The notes below the pieces were generated by a model. That model did not search any database and had not been told where the DNA came from. It worked only from the letters and a program-made list of their open reading frames with translations. The position numbers were made by a program, and so were the translations under genes. DNA of 40,154 nt from a virus. Numbering within the stretch: the stretch's first letter is position 1; every line of letters begins with the position of its first letter. The DNA lies in IMG/VR virus record IMGVR_UViG_3300050821_005496, positions 1 through 40,154 of that record. One strand, given 5' to 3'. Shown here piece after piece: positions 30,887 through 38,638 of the stretch.

Positions 30887-31021
30887 TCAATTTGAAGAAT
30901 ATTCAATAGTTAAATAAACAATAGAACTACTAATTATAACTGTAGTTACTATTACACCAGTAAAAAATCCATACCAATATGCTTCTTTATAAGATTTATA
31001 TAATTCATAATAATTCTTCAT
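30887..31021 (-). CDS. small single-span membrane protein
   Basis: 44 residues: MKNYYELYKSYKEAYWYGFF, then a hydrophobic span TGVIVTTVIISSSIVYLT and a short tail. TAATG overlap with the upstream membrane-protein gene supports translation. Tyr-rich N-terminal cytoplasmic helix. Function unknown. Confidence 0.55.
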   Translation of the reverse strand: MKNYYELYKSYKEAYWYGFFTGVIVTTVIISSSIVYLTIEYSSN

Positions 31022-31212
31022 TAATATTTCCTAATTAAAAATTCTACAATTTGAGTTATAAACCACAATAATAAACATAAACTAAAAGCCCCACCAAGTT
31101 CTGTAGTTCCAATTAAAATACTAGCATCATTTACCATATAACCTTTAATTAATACCCAATTAATTCCTATTATAAATCCTGTAATTAAATTAAAAGCTAT
31201 AATTAATTTCAT
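31021..31212 (-). CDS. small membrane protein with two spans
   Basis: 63 residues: IIAFNLITGFIIGINWVLI and FSLCLLLWFITQIVEFLI are two membrane helices joined by the loop KGYMVNDASILIGTTELGG; the end is IRKY. Possible holin-like or superinfection-related membrane protein, but no family recognised. Coupled with a second small membrane protein downstream. Confidence 0.55.
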   Translation of the reverse strand: MKLIIAFNLITGFIIGINWVLIKGYMVNDASILIGTTELGGAFSLCLLLWFITQIVEFLIRKY

Positions 31213-31532
31213 TGTTTTACTTTAGCAGACATCATAACTTCAAAATCACTAAGAAATGATTTTTTAAGTGAATTGAACATTCTACCAGTTTCTGTATTAT
31301 TAAGATAAGGTACCACTCTTTTATTATTATTAGGATCTACTCTAAATTCTGATCTAGGATTATACATAGTAGTATTTGCTACAATTCTATCAATAATATT
31401 TATAATAGCTTTATATACTTTAATATCAGTAACTACATCAGTATTACGATGAAGTACAGTAGCTGGAAGTTCTAAGAACTTTTGTCTTAATACTGCATTT
31501 ACCCAATTATGATAATCATTATATGAAATCAT
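31209..31532 (-). CDS. hypothetical protein
   Basis: 107 residues from ATG 31532, placed after a GGGGGG run that serves as ribosome binding site. MISYNDYHNWVNAVLRQKFL, then KAIINIIDRIVANTTMYNPR, and a C-terminal helix ETGRMFNSLKKSFLSDFEVM. Mostly helical, basic/polar. No motif. Its end overlaps the membrane-protein gene by four bases. Confidence 0.5.
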   Translation of the reverse strand: MISYNDYHNWVNAVLRQKFLELPATVLHRNTDVVTDIKVYKAIINIIDRIVANTTMYNPRSEFRVDPNNNKRVVPYLNNTETGRMFNSLKKSFLSDFEVMMSAKVKQ

Positions 31533-31550
31533 TTTACCCCCCAATTTTAT

Positions 31551-31631
31551 TTATTTTAAAATAATTTTAAAAATAAAATCTATAATTATCATACATAATA
31601 TTACACCAATTAACATAATCAGTGTTTCCAT
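31551..31631 (-). CDS. tiny membrane peptide
   Basis: 26 residues: METLIMLIGVILCMIIIDFI then FKIILK. One membrane helix with a Lys-containing end. It begins one base after the stop of the previous gene. Short, but compact spacing suggests translation. Confidence 0.35.
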   Translation of the reverse strand: METLIMLIGVILCMIIIDFIFKIILK

Positions 31632-31632
31632 T

Positions 31633-31812
31633 TTAATCTTTACTTTCTAAATTAATAATATTTTTACATACTTCTTCAAGAATTTGTTTTTCAACTAATA
31701 ATTTTGCTATTTCTGTATCATGATTTGGTGGAATTTTCATTTCCATATAAGCTGAAGCAATTTCTTTTACAGTCATTTTATCTTTTCTTATTTCAATGCA
31801 TAATATACACAT
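31633..31812 (-). CDS. small helical protein downstream of the structured RNA
   Basis: 59 residues from ATG 31812, chosen because GGAGATAGT precedes it; a second ATG lies at 31776. MCILCIEIRKDKMTVKEIAS, then MEMKIPPNHDTEIAKLLVEK. An N-terminal C-x-x-C and a helical body. It is the first gene after the GC-rich RNA candidate at 31831-31974, whose 3' U-run is only a few bases before this ribosome binding site. Confidence 0.5.
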   Translation of the reverse strand: MCILCIEIRKDKMTVKEIASAYMEMKIPPNHDTEIAKLLVEKQILEEVCKNIINLESKD

Positions 31813-31830
31813 ACTATCTCCAAATAAAAA

Positions 31831-31974
31831 GAATCAGGTAGGACGCGACTCCTACTATAGCCTTCTTTACGGCCCAGATTGTATTCCCTCCCGGGTCATA
31901 TCCTGCGTGTCTCTAATGGCTCATTCAACCAAGGTTACCCCAAGTGTACACCATAGCTTCCACGCCTCTGATTC
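31831..31974 (-). ncRNA. GC-rich structured RNA candidate, family unknown
   Basis: 144 bases with about 51% G+C (counted), far above the surrounding sequence. Minus-strand folding by eye: outer stem GAATCAG/CTGATTC closing the whole element; GCGTG/CACGC enclosing a CTATGG/CCATTAG arm; CCCGG/CTGGG with a 13-base loop; GCC/GGC; and a perfect GTAGGA-GTCGCG-TCCTAC hairpin. TTTTTATTT follows the outer stem, like a terminator tail. The stop codon of the deaminase gene overlaps the first base of the element. Not a tRNA (no T-arm or CCA-type acceptor seen). It could be a regulatory leader of the next gene or an independent phage ncRNA. I cannot name a family. Confidence 0.65.
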
Positions 31975-32374
31975 AAACTTTAGTAACTTTAATTCCTGCA
32001 TTCTTTAATAATTCAAGTGAACTTTTATCACGATATTCAACATCATAATATACTTCTTTAATACCAGCATTAACAATAAGTTTAGCACAGTTTGTGCAAG
32101 GAGAATGAGTAATAAAAATCAATTTATTTTTAACTGAATAATTAGCTTTTATAATAGCATTACATTCAGCATGAATATGACCACAATTTCCAGGAACAAG
32201 ACTTTCACATTCATTAGATAACCCACGAACACCACCATTATAACCAATTGCATCAATACAAGTCATATCTTCATTAGTTATTACACAACCTACTTGTAAT
32301 CTAGAACACGTGGATCTATTAGAAAAGACCCACGCTACTTCCATCATACTATCAATTAAACTAGGTCTACTCAC
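31973..32374 (-). CDS. dCMP/cytidine deaminase-family enzyme
   Basis: 133 residues. Zinc and catalytic motifs are intact: GHIHAECNAI (His68, Glu70) and HSPCTNCAKLI (Cys93, Cys96), plus the N-terminal NRSTCSRLQVGCVI strand typical of ComEB/dCMP deaminases. It would convert dCMP to dUMP to feed thymidylate synthesis; size is slightly short for the family but complete. The stop lies at the edge of the ncRNA candidate. Confidence 0.8.
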   Translation of the reverse strand: MSRPSLIDSMMEVAWVFSNRSTCSRLQVGCVITNEDMTCIDAIGYNGGVRGLSNECESLVPGNCGHIHAECNAIIKANYSVKNKLIFITHSPCTNCAKLIVNAGIKEVYYDVEYRDKSSLELLKNAGIKVTKV

Positions 32375-32390
32375 AATACCTCAAATAAAT

Positions 32391-32834
32391 TTAAACACCA
32401 AATTTCTCTGCCAAATTAAGAACACGTTTTCTATTTTCTGGATCATTAACAAATCCATTAAAACTATTTAGCCTTTGTTTAACAACCATCAATTCAGAAG
32501 AATTAAATGTTACTTCTAATTTTCTAGAAGCAAATTCAGTAAGTTGATCACTAAATTCTTTAGCTAATTTAGTATTAGATTCAATTTCTTCTTTAGTATA
32601 TTGTTTACCATCAGCTGGTTTAGGCATTTGTGGATTAGGTGGTTCTGGGAGAAGAGAATCAACTTTTTTCAATAAATTATCAATCATACGGAAATCTTTA
32701 ATAGAATGTCCTTGATTATTAGATGATTGATTTACAACATTTCGTACCATAGCTAATTCAGGTGGTGTAAAAACCATTACTTCTTCTCCTTTAACTTTTT
32801 TCTTTAGATCTACCACATTATTATTTACTTCCAT
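32391..32834 (-). CDS. helical protein of unknown function with repeated ELxxVxxxx motif
   Basis: 147 residues. Two similar segments, VMVFTPPELAMVRNVVNQSS near the start and VTFNSSELMVVKQRLNSFNG near the end, suggest an internal duplication of a strand-helix unit. Between them is a Pro-rich linker (LLPEPPNPQMPKPADG) and a helix NTKLAKEFSDQLTEF. AGGAGGGAAA precedes ATG 32834. No known domain recognised. Confidence 0.55.
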   Translation of the reverse strand: MEVNNNVVDLKKKVKGEEVMVFTPPELAMVRNVVNQSSNNQGHSIKDFRMIDNLLKKVDSLLPEPPNPQMPKPADGKQYTKEEIESNTKLAKEFSDQLTEFASRKLEVTFNSSELMVVKQRLNSFNGFVNDPENRKRVLNLAEKFGV

Positions 32835-32976
32835 TTTCCCTCCTATTGTTTGTTTTTATTGACTCATTTAATTCTAAATATGACCAAAATAAAATAATAA
32901 TATAACAAGTTACTAATTTATAATAAATTGTATTATTAGTATTCCAAATAAATTTTATAGCTTGATAACGATTCAT
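32821..32976 (-). CDS. small membrane protein
   Basis: 51 residues: MNRYQAIKFIWNTNNTIYYK, then LVTCYIIILFWSYLEL as one membrane span, and a basic tail ENGSK. It starts right after the stop of the upstream gene and ends 14 bases inside the next one; the gap it fills would otherwise be the only 140-base space here. Function unknown. Confidence 0.45.
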   Translation of the reverse strand: MNRYQAIKFIWNTNNTIYYKLVTCYIIILFWSYLELNESIKTNNRRENGSK

Positions 32977-33216
32977 TTATTCTTTTTCATTTAATTCAAA
33001 AGTAATTCTATCCAACCAAGCTATTTGTTTTTCTGACATCATTTCAATATTTTTATTTTTATTATCTAAATAAAAAGTTTGTACTTTATTCCAATAAGGA
33101 TTTCCATCAGCCAATTCTTCTAATAATTCTTCATCAAAATCATATGATTCTTTAACAGACCATTCTTTTTGTTTATTTGTTTCATTCATTAATAGGAACC
33201 AAGCCTTTCTTTTCAT
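32977..33216 (-). CDS. hypothetical acidic protein
   Basis: 79 residues from 33216, or 70 from ATG 33189 (MNETNKQKEWSVKES), which overlaps the upstream gene by only eight bases and may be the true start. DFDEELLEELADGNPYWNKV, then TFYLDNKNKNIEMMSEKQIA. The NIEMMSEKQIAWLDRI segment resembles a small helical motif seen in phage replication-associated proteins (weak). No catalytic signature. Confidence 0.45.
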   Translation of the reverse strand: MKRKAWFLLMNETNKQKEWSVKESYDFDEELLEELADGNPYWNKVQTFYLDNKNKNIEMMSEKQIAWLDRITFELNEKE

Positions 33217-33388
33217 TTACATTTAATGGTAATACTTTTAAATCAGTAACATTTTTCCATTCATAAACAATTAAATGTCTACCCATATCAATACTTATTA
33301 ATCCATCAGGATAAGTAACATTAATTGCCTCATGCACCATTAATTCATTATTTTTCAATAACACTTTCACTTTCAATGTTTTGTTCAT
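33182..33388 (-). CDS. small beta-rich hypothetical protein
   Basis: 68 residues: MNKTLKVKVLLKNNELMVHE, YPDGLISIDMGRHLIVYEWK, VTDLKVLPLNV. Four or five strands, SH3-like. ATG 33388 has AAAGG eight bases upstream and overlaps the sigma-like gene by 41 bases. The M-N-K start is not followed by the helical leader, so it is not a member of the leader family. Confidence 0.45.
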   Translation of the reverse strand: MNKTLKVKVLLKNNELMVHEAINVTYPDGLISIDMGRHLIVYEWKNVTDLKVLPLNVNEKKGLVPINE

Positions 33389-34619
33389 TATTAATACCTT
33401 TCTTAATTGAAACTAAAGATTCAGTAAATCTGGAAAAAGAAGCATTGAGTTCAGTATATTGTTTTAATATTGTATCTACTGGAAGATCATCAGACTTATC
33501 AACTAATTTTTGAAATAAAACATCAAGTGATTTAACTGAAATCACTAATAGATTAATTAACGCTTTACTATTATTATCCTCTTTAAATACATCAAATGTT
33601 TCAATAACTTTAGATATAGTTTTAGTTATTGTAATACCAGAATTAAATACTAAATCATAATCATATTTAATTTTATTAAGATTACTTATAGGATCTTCAC
33701 CTTCCATTACAGATTTAGAAATACAAACAATAGACCCTATAAGAGTTTCGAGATCTTTTTTAGTAGGAACTTTAATTACTTTACCACCAGCTACAGCTAC
33801 TAATCTATTAAGTGAATCAATATCAAGAGATAATAATAATTCTTTTGAAAATAAATTACTGTTAGCTACTGTAGCTAACATAATGGTAGATCTAGTAGCT
33901 GATAGTAATAATTTTTGTAAATCATCTTTTTTTATATCAATTGAAAAATTAATATTGCTTTGATAAGTTAATTTTTTAGCTAAACAAATTAAAGTTATTG
34001 TAAAATCTTTAATTTCATTTGGAATATTATCAGAAATTAAATATGATTTATTAGAATAAATAAGATCTAATGATATATATAATAATCGTCTAATATCTTC
34101 AAAACTATAAAATATTCTTAATGATTTTAATAATTTTTTGGCATAAAAGAAATTTTGCAAATTATTTTCTATTGGATTAATTTCATCAAATGATTTTGCT
34201 TCTTCATCACCAATTTTATTTAAATAAAATTCTAAATCTTCAACTAAATTTTTCCAACCATTTTCTTTTTTCATAGAAAAGATTGTATCTCTTATATTTA
34301 AGTTAATATAATTTTGAACAGGAAATCTACCACCTGGATTATTTGCAACAAATCTAAATGGTTTCTTTCCTTCATTTGTTTCAGGTTTAATAATTCGTTC
34401 TAATAAATTTAATGCATATTCATATGCAGTTTTATCAAAATCAATTTCATATTTAACAAAATCACCAACTGAAAGTATTGCATATGCTATATTTTTAATT
34501 GATAAAAATAAATTAGTTCTTAATGTATGATCTAATTTATTCTTTTCCCATTCATGATAAGAATGAAGAACTTTTTCTTCAAGTTCAAATAAATTAAATC
34601 TATAATGTTTTACACTCAT
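33348..34619 (-). CDS. possible divergent sigma factor (T4 gp55-like N-terminus), helical C-terminal extension
   Basis: 423 residues, largely alpha-helical. Residues about 10-140 follow the order of sigma region 2 in T4 gp55: a leading ELEEKVLHSYHEWEKNK helix, LFLSIKNIAYAIL, KTAYEYALNLLERII, then GRFPVQNYINLNIRDTIFSM followed by KKENG (compare G-x-F-x-T-Y-x-x-x-x-I-R-x-x-I in sigma factors). The remaining 280 residues are helical with no motif I recognise. Gene order (Mre11, Rad50, resolvase, then this gene) resembles the T4 47-46-55 neighbourhood. If right, it directs late transcription from motifs such as those at 8.2, 10.3, 35.6 and 39.9 kb. Moderate to low confidence. Confidence 0.4.
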   Translation of the reverse strand: MSVKHYRFNLFELEEKVLHSYHEWEKNKLDHTLRTNLFLSIKNIAYAILSVGDFVKYEIDFDKTAYEYALNLLERIIKPETNEGKKPFRFVANNPGGRFPVQNYINLNIRDTIFSMKKENGWKNLVEDLEFYLNKIGDEEAKSFDEINPIENNLQNFFYAKKLLKSLRIFYSFEDIRRLLYISLDLIYSNKSYLISDNIPNEIKDFTITLICLAKKLTYQSNINFSIDIKKDDLQKLLLSATRSTIMLATVANSNLFSKELLLSLDIDSLNRLVAVAGGKVIKVPTKKDLETLIGSIVCISKSVMEGEDPISNLNKIKYDYDLVFNSGITITKTISKVIETFDVFKEDNNSKALINLLVISVKSLDVLFQKLVDKSDDLPVDTILKQYTELNASFSRFTESLVSIKKGINNEQNIESESVIEK

Positions 34620-34882
34620 ATAGTAATTTTTATTATCTTTTTTTGTGATAAATCATTAATGATGTTTTTAGGATCCAAATTTACATCTATATGTAATAAA
34701 CCTTCGCCTATTTTAGTAAAAGTAGATGAAGATAACATAATTTTATCACCAATATCCAATGAAATTAGAAATGTAAAAGCGGAAGAAAATACTTTTTCAG
34801 CTCTATCTCTTTCAGATTCTGGAATTTCAAAATAATCAAAAACTTGAGATGGTTGAATAATATTTGGATTATTTTGTCGCAT
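34616..34882 (-). CDS. small hypothetical protein beside the sigma-like gene
   Basis: 88 residues: MRQNNPNIIQPSQVFDYFEI, helix ESERDRAEKVFSSAFTFLIS, then IGDKIMLSSSTFTKIGEG and NLDPKNIINDLSQKK. Mixed alpha/beta. Four-base overlap with the sigma-like gene, so tight coupling suggests the two act together. A small partner (co-activator or anti-sigma) is only a contextual guess. Confidence 0.5.
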   Translation of the reverse strand: MRQNNPNIIQPSQVFDYFEIPESERDRAEKVFSSAFTFLISLDIGDKIMLSSSTFTKIGEGLLHIDVNLDPKNIINDLSQKKIIKITI

Positions 34883-35477
34883 TAACAGTTTCTTTTCTAT
34901 TGGGATTATTTTTAATCATAACCCCTTGTGGAGTATTACCAATAGCACGAATCCATTTTTCATTAAAATTATTTTGAGAATTTCTTAAAGATTGTATTCC
35001 TGCAAAATCATAATTTGATGTACCATAATTACCTAAAATAACTAATTTATAATTACCATTATATTCACGAAGTTCAAATACACTAAATTCATATCCCAAT
35101 TTAGACCAAATTTCATTTTCAACTGTAGTTAAATGACTATATCTAAAAAATAAACCATTCCAAAATGTTGGGTTTAATGCTTGAACAAAGAATTCACGAA
35201 AATTAGAATTTAAAGAATTAAATGATTCATAATCAAACCAACAAAGATCTTTTTCAATTTCAGCTTTTTTGAGATCTTTAAGTCTCATATCATATTCTTC
35301 AGAAATAATTGCACTTTTATTACTAACCAAATTTTTATTAGTTGATTTAACTTTTGGTTTCTTTTCTTCTTTAGCTGCTTTAAGCAATTCTAATCCAATA
35401 GGAGAATTAACTATCTGGTTTTCATCAAATGTTTCAACTGAGTTATTAATCAAATTACAAATATTACCTTTAGACAC
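34869..35477 (-). CDS. hypothetical protein
   Basis: 202 residues from GTG 35477 (CAAAGGATTT gives the ribosome binding site). A polar N-terminal third rich in Lys/Ser (KAAKEEKKPKVKSTNKN), then DLCWFDYESFNSLNSNFREF, FVQALNPTFWNGLFFRYSHL and YEFSVFELREYNGNYKLVIL. The C-terminal two thirds looks like a compact alpha/beta domain with aromatic core. No family recognised. First gene after the regulatory gap with element C. Confidence 0.5.
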   Translation of the reverse strand: MSKGNICNLINNSVETFDENQIVNSPIGLELLKAAKEEKKPKVKSTNKNLVSNKSAIISEEYDMRLKDLKKAEIEKDLCWFDYESFNSLNSNFREFFVQALNPTFWNGLFFRYSHLTTVENEIWSKLGYEFSVFELREYNGNYKLVILGNYGTSNYDFAGIQSLRNSQNNFNEKWIRAIGNTPQGVMIKNNPNRKETVNATK

Positions 35478-35632
35478 ACAAATCCTTTGGTTAATTGTTT
35501 TATAAAATACTAAATCAATTGATAGTTAATTTAACTCCTTTCAGGCTTAATAACGGTTACTATTAATTTCAAATATCTTTTAACAACCAATTGACATTTA
35601 ACTTATCGGAACATTTTTCTAAAACAAAAGGT
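35478..35632 (-). promoter_or_regulatory. 155-base intergenic region with conserved element copy C
   Basis: The longest non-coding gap besides the RNA candidate. On the minus strand, directly after the resolvase stop, is AAAAATAAACC-TTTTGTTTTAG-AAAAATGTTCCGATAAGTTAA (copy C, 35599-35640), whose first part can form an AACAAAA/TTTTGTT stem. Then come GTAACCGTTATTAAGCC and TGAAAGGAG, the latter followed by no long reading frame, and finally AAGGATTT before the GTG start at 35477. The region probably holds a promoter for the sigma-like operon. A short leader peptide is not supported. Confidence 0.5.
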
Positions 35633-36145
35633 TTATTTTTGTTCTAACAATTTTATTTTTCCATAATAAGCAATCATTAAAGCATCAATAAGACCATCAT
35701 GTGGTACTGGTTCATTTCTCATTCTTTTAGTTTTAACTGGGGTGAAAACTTTAGTTAAATCGGGGTATAATCTTGTAGCTGCATCTAAAGTTCTTTGTTT
35801 AGCTTTAATTTCTTTTGAATATTCACCTTGATGACAATATGATTGCCATTTCTTTGGAGCAACTAATTTATATTTAAGACCTAATGCAGTTATAACACCC
35901 CTAACAATACCAATATTAATACCCAATTTAAAATTTTGTGTGGCACCAATACCAAATATTGAATGAACGTCTTCTAAATAAATAGTTAATGGTTCTCTTA
36001 ATTTTGATTTAATCCAATCATATATATATTGACCATTGATATCACCTTCTTTATCCAAAGGCATTATCATATATTGAATATCACCAATTTCAGGAATAAA
36101 AACAAATGCCCCATTTGATCCAGGATCTATACCTAGTATGTTCAT
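35633..36145 (-). CDS. RuvC-like Holliday junction resolvase
   Basis: 170 residues, RNase-H fold. Catalytic acids are visible: NILGIDPGSNGAF (Asp7), TIYLEDVHSIFG (Glu58) and VPHDGLIDALMIAYYG (Asp150, Asp154). The length matches RuvC and its phage relatives. It would cut branched recombination and packaging intermediates. Next to the 3'-phosphatase and Rad50/Mre11 genes, it completes a recombination set. Confidence 0.8.
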   Translation of the reverse strand: MNILGIDPGSNGAFVFIPEIGDIQYMIMPLDKEGDINGQYIYDWIKSKLREPLTIYLEDVHSIFGIGATQNFKLGINIGIVRGVITALGLKYKLVAPKKWQSYCHQGEYSKEIKAKQRTLDAATRLYPDLTKVFTPVKTKRMRNEPVPHDGLIDALMIAYYGKIKLLEQK

Positions 36146-36156
36146 TTATAAACCTT

Positions 36157-36618
36157 TCAAAAATCAGATTGTTGTACCTGAAGACATGAAACATTTAAAT
36201 CACGCCACATTTTTACTACTTTTGTACGATCTTCAAGAACAAATAAAACATCATAATAAGGTTTAATATGTTCATTATAAATACGAGTTTTTAAAGTAAC
36301 ATCACTTTCATAATTATTATCTTCTCTCATAAAAATATGACCACTAAGTTTAGTTTTATTATTTAACCAATCATTTGTTTCACTACGAAATCTTTCTGGT
36401 CTACCAGTTACAAATAAAATTATATAATTATCATCATAAAATTTTTGAACTATTTCTTCAATATGTTCAAATACAGTATCAGTGTGAATATTTTGATAAT
36501 ATCTATCATATTCTTTTTCACCCCATTCTTTAACACCAATAATATCTTTAATATTATCTTTACGATTATCATCATTACAAAGAGTTCCATCTAGATCACA
36601 AATAATAGCTTTTAACAT
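36157..36618 (-). CDS. HAD-family phosphatase, polynucleotide 3'-phosphatase-like
   Basis: 153 residues. HAD motif I AIICDLDGTLCND (Asp8, Asp10), motif II FVTGRPERFR, a basic helix RSETNDWLNNKTKLSG and motif IV VLEDRTKVVKMWRDLNVSCL followed by QVQQSDF. This follows the C-terminal 3'-phosphatase domain of T4 polynucleotide kinase; the kinase domain is absent. Likely repairs 3'-phosphate ends of DNA or RNA. One-base overlap with the Rad50-like gene. Confidence 0.75.
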   Translation of the reverse strand: MLKAIICDLDGTLCNDDNRKDNIKDIIGVKEWGEKEYDRYYQNIHTDTVFEHIEEIVQKFYDDNYIILFVTGRPERFRSETNDWLNNKTKLSGHIFMREDNNYESDVTLKTRIYNEHIKPYYDVLFVLEDRTKVVKMWRDLNVSCLQVQQSDF

Positions 36619-38276
36619 TAATTCCTCGATTCATTGTCAAAATAAGATCTTTCATTTTCAATTTTAATATTAATCACAGAATCAAACATAGATTTTAATC
36701 CTTGATTATGTGTAATAATATATATTGCTGTATTTTTACCAAATAAAGTATCCATACTATTTAATATACTAGTAATACCTTCAGAATCAAGACTATCAAA
36801 TATTTCATCGAATACAAGCATATTGCTACTTATTCCGCTATTTTCTAATAGAAATTTCTGGAAACTAAGAATAGAAATAATATCTACACGCCTACGTTGA
36901 CCCCCAGATAATTTCTTATATGAATATGGTTTTCCATTATAAGTAACTTCAATTTCAATTCCTTGTTCTTTAGTATCTAAAATTAATTTAAAAGAAATAT
37001 TAGGGAAAATTAATGGACATACTGATTCAATAATAGTATTAACAAAACTTAAATATTTTGATAAAACTTTGGCTCTAAATTTAGAAGATGGTAATAATAA
37101 ATTAGATAAATATTCTGTCCCATTAATAATTTCATTTAGTGAATCATTTTCTTGTTTAACTGAATTAACTTCGTTTACCAATTCATTTAATTTTATTGTT
37201 AATACTTCAATATCAATAATAGCTGATTCTCGTTTTGAAACTAAATTTATTACTTGATTTTGTAAATTGGTTTTATCTCTTTCATTATTAGATATTTTTA
37301 ATTCATTTTCATTTACTAATTTAAATATAGATTCTAATTCATTAATAGATTCTTTTAGTTTATTGAATTTAGGCTCTAGAAACTTAATCTCTTTCTCAGC
37401 ATTAGATATTTTTTCTTCAGGAAATAATTGAGTACAAGTAGGACAAATTTTATTAGTAATCACATCATTAAGATTACTAATTTTATTACCAATATTATGA
37501 AATGAAGAATACAATTCTTTTATATGCTTTGTTATTTCTAAACTGTTATTATTAGTTATATTATTTCTTTCTAATTTTAATGCTTCAATTTCTTTAATTA
37601 CTTTAAATATTTGTTGTTTAATATTCTTAATATCATCATCAGATACTGGATTATAATTATTTAATGCTTCAATCTTAGAATTAAGATTAATCATTTCTTC
37701 TTTTTTAGTATTATATTTATCTTGAACAGTATTATTTTCTAAAGTTTTCTCTCTGGCATAAGCTTTAATTAATTGTGTATATTTAACCCATACAGAAAAT
37801 CCTACCATACTTTCAATGATAGATTTACGAATAACAGGAGTAAGAGTTGAAAAATTATTGGGTAAACCTTGCAATACAGTAATAGTAGATATGAATAAAT
37901 CTTCTGTAATTTCAATGATATTTGGTATTTCTTTTTCTGTACCTGAGTTTTTACGAAGACTAAGATCTTCATCATTAAAAAGGATTTTAACCTTATTTTC
38001 ATATTTTTCATCCTTAAAATATCTAGTAATTGAATATCGTTCTTGATTCTTTTTAAAATTAATACTAGTTTCACAATTTCCTTTACCTTGAAAACTTGGA
38101 TCTTTATCTTTTGAAAAATGTTTAAATAATATCCAGGATGGTAACTCAAAAATACTACTTTTACCTGAACCATTAATACCTGTAATTAAATGACGACCTG
38201 GTTTAACTTTAAATTCAAGTCTTTCCCATGAATTATAATTTTTAGCTGACCAACCATCAAAAGTAAAGTGGTTCAT
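36618..38276 (-). CDS. Rad50/SbcC-like recombination ATPase (T4 gp46-like)
   Basis: 552 residues. Walker A GINGSGKSS at about 33-41; two coiled-coil arms (residues about 175-275 and 290-385) around a zinc-hook motif C278-P-T-C281; ABC signature KLSGGQRRRVDIISIL; Walker B NMLVFDEIFDSLDSEG; and a final TAIYIITHNQ. It is short-armed like T4 gp46. With the Mre11-like protein it would resect DNA ends and feed recombination-dependent replication. Start and stop are tightly coupled to its neighbours. Confidence 0.85.
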   Translation of the reverse strand: MNHFTFDGWSAKNYNSWERLEFKVKPGRHLITGINGSGKSSIFELPSWILFKHFSKDKDPSFQGKGNCETSINFKKNQERYSITRYFKDEKYENKVKILFNDEDLSLRKNSGTEKEIPNIIEITEDLFISTITVLQGLPNNFSTLTPVIRKSIIESMVGFSVWVKYTQLIKAYAREKTLENNTVQDKYNTKKEEMINLNSKIEALNNYNPVSDDDIKNIKQQIFKVIKEIEALKLERNNITNNNSLEITKHIKELYSSFHNIGNKISNLNDVITNKICPTCTQLFPEEKISNAEKEIKFLEPKFNKLKESINELESIFKLVNENELKISNNERDKTNLQNQVINLVSKRESAIIDIEVLTIKLNELVNEVNSVKQENDSLNEIINGTEYLSNLLLPSSKFRAKVLSKYLSFVNTIIESVCPLIFPNISFKLILDTKEQGIEIEVTYNGKPYSYKKLSGGQRRRVDIISILSFQKFLLENSGISSNMLVFDEIFDSLDSEGITSILNSMDTLFGKNTAIYIITHNQGLKSMFDSVINIKIENERSYFDNESRN

Positions 38277-38638
38277 TATTCCACTCCAATAGTAATAATT
38301 TTACTATAATGACGAAATAATCCAAAACTGCTATTATCTTGTGGGAATCTAATTACCATATTAGTTGGTTCTTTATTATTTAATACATTAAATAATTCAA
38401 ATACAGCTTTTGATCTATCTTTACCAATAACTGGAAATTTAAATACTTGTTTATCATCACAAATTAATATTAATAATTTACATTCTTTACTTTTTTCTAA
38501 TTCATAAAATGGTTTATAAAATGATACAATATCTTTTGTTTTAGATGATAAAACATTATGTACAATAATATTATATACAAAATCAGTTAATTCTAATTTT
38601 TCAACTACAAAATTATCAGTTTGAAGTAATACTTTCAT
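38276..38638 (-). CDS. small protein between Rad50- and Mre11-like genes
   Basis: 120 residues: MKVLLQTDNFVVEKLELTDF, NIIVHNVLSSKTKDIVSFYK, CKLLILICDDKQVFKFPVIG, MVIRFPQDNSSFGLFRHYSK. Alpha/beta, no known motif. It starts 23 bases inside the Mre11-like gene and ends at the Rad50-like start codon, so it is expressed in step with both and may be an accessory subunit. Function not recognised. Confidence 0.55.
   Translation of the reverse strand: MKVLLQTDNFVVEKLELTDFVYNIIVHNVLSSKTKDIVSFYKPFYELEKSKECKLLILICDDKQVFKFPVIGKDRSKAVFELFNVLNNKEPTNMVIRFPQDNSSFGLFRHYSKIITIGVE

Noticed and set aside
30876-30906. TTG start extending the HNH endonuclease by ten residues
   Set aside because: It overlaps the upstream small membrane gene and lacks a ribosome binding site; ATG 30876 is clear of it.
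31831-31974. tRNA gene
   Set aside because: Length (144 bases), no T-arm consensus, no anticodon arm of proper size and no CCA-type acceptor; the stems form a multi-branched structure closed by a 7-bp helix.
31796-32008. Plus-strand coding region across the GC-rich island
   Set aside because: No ribosome binding site, composition unlike a protein gene here, and it conflicts with minus-strand genes and the RNA structure.
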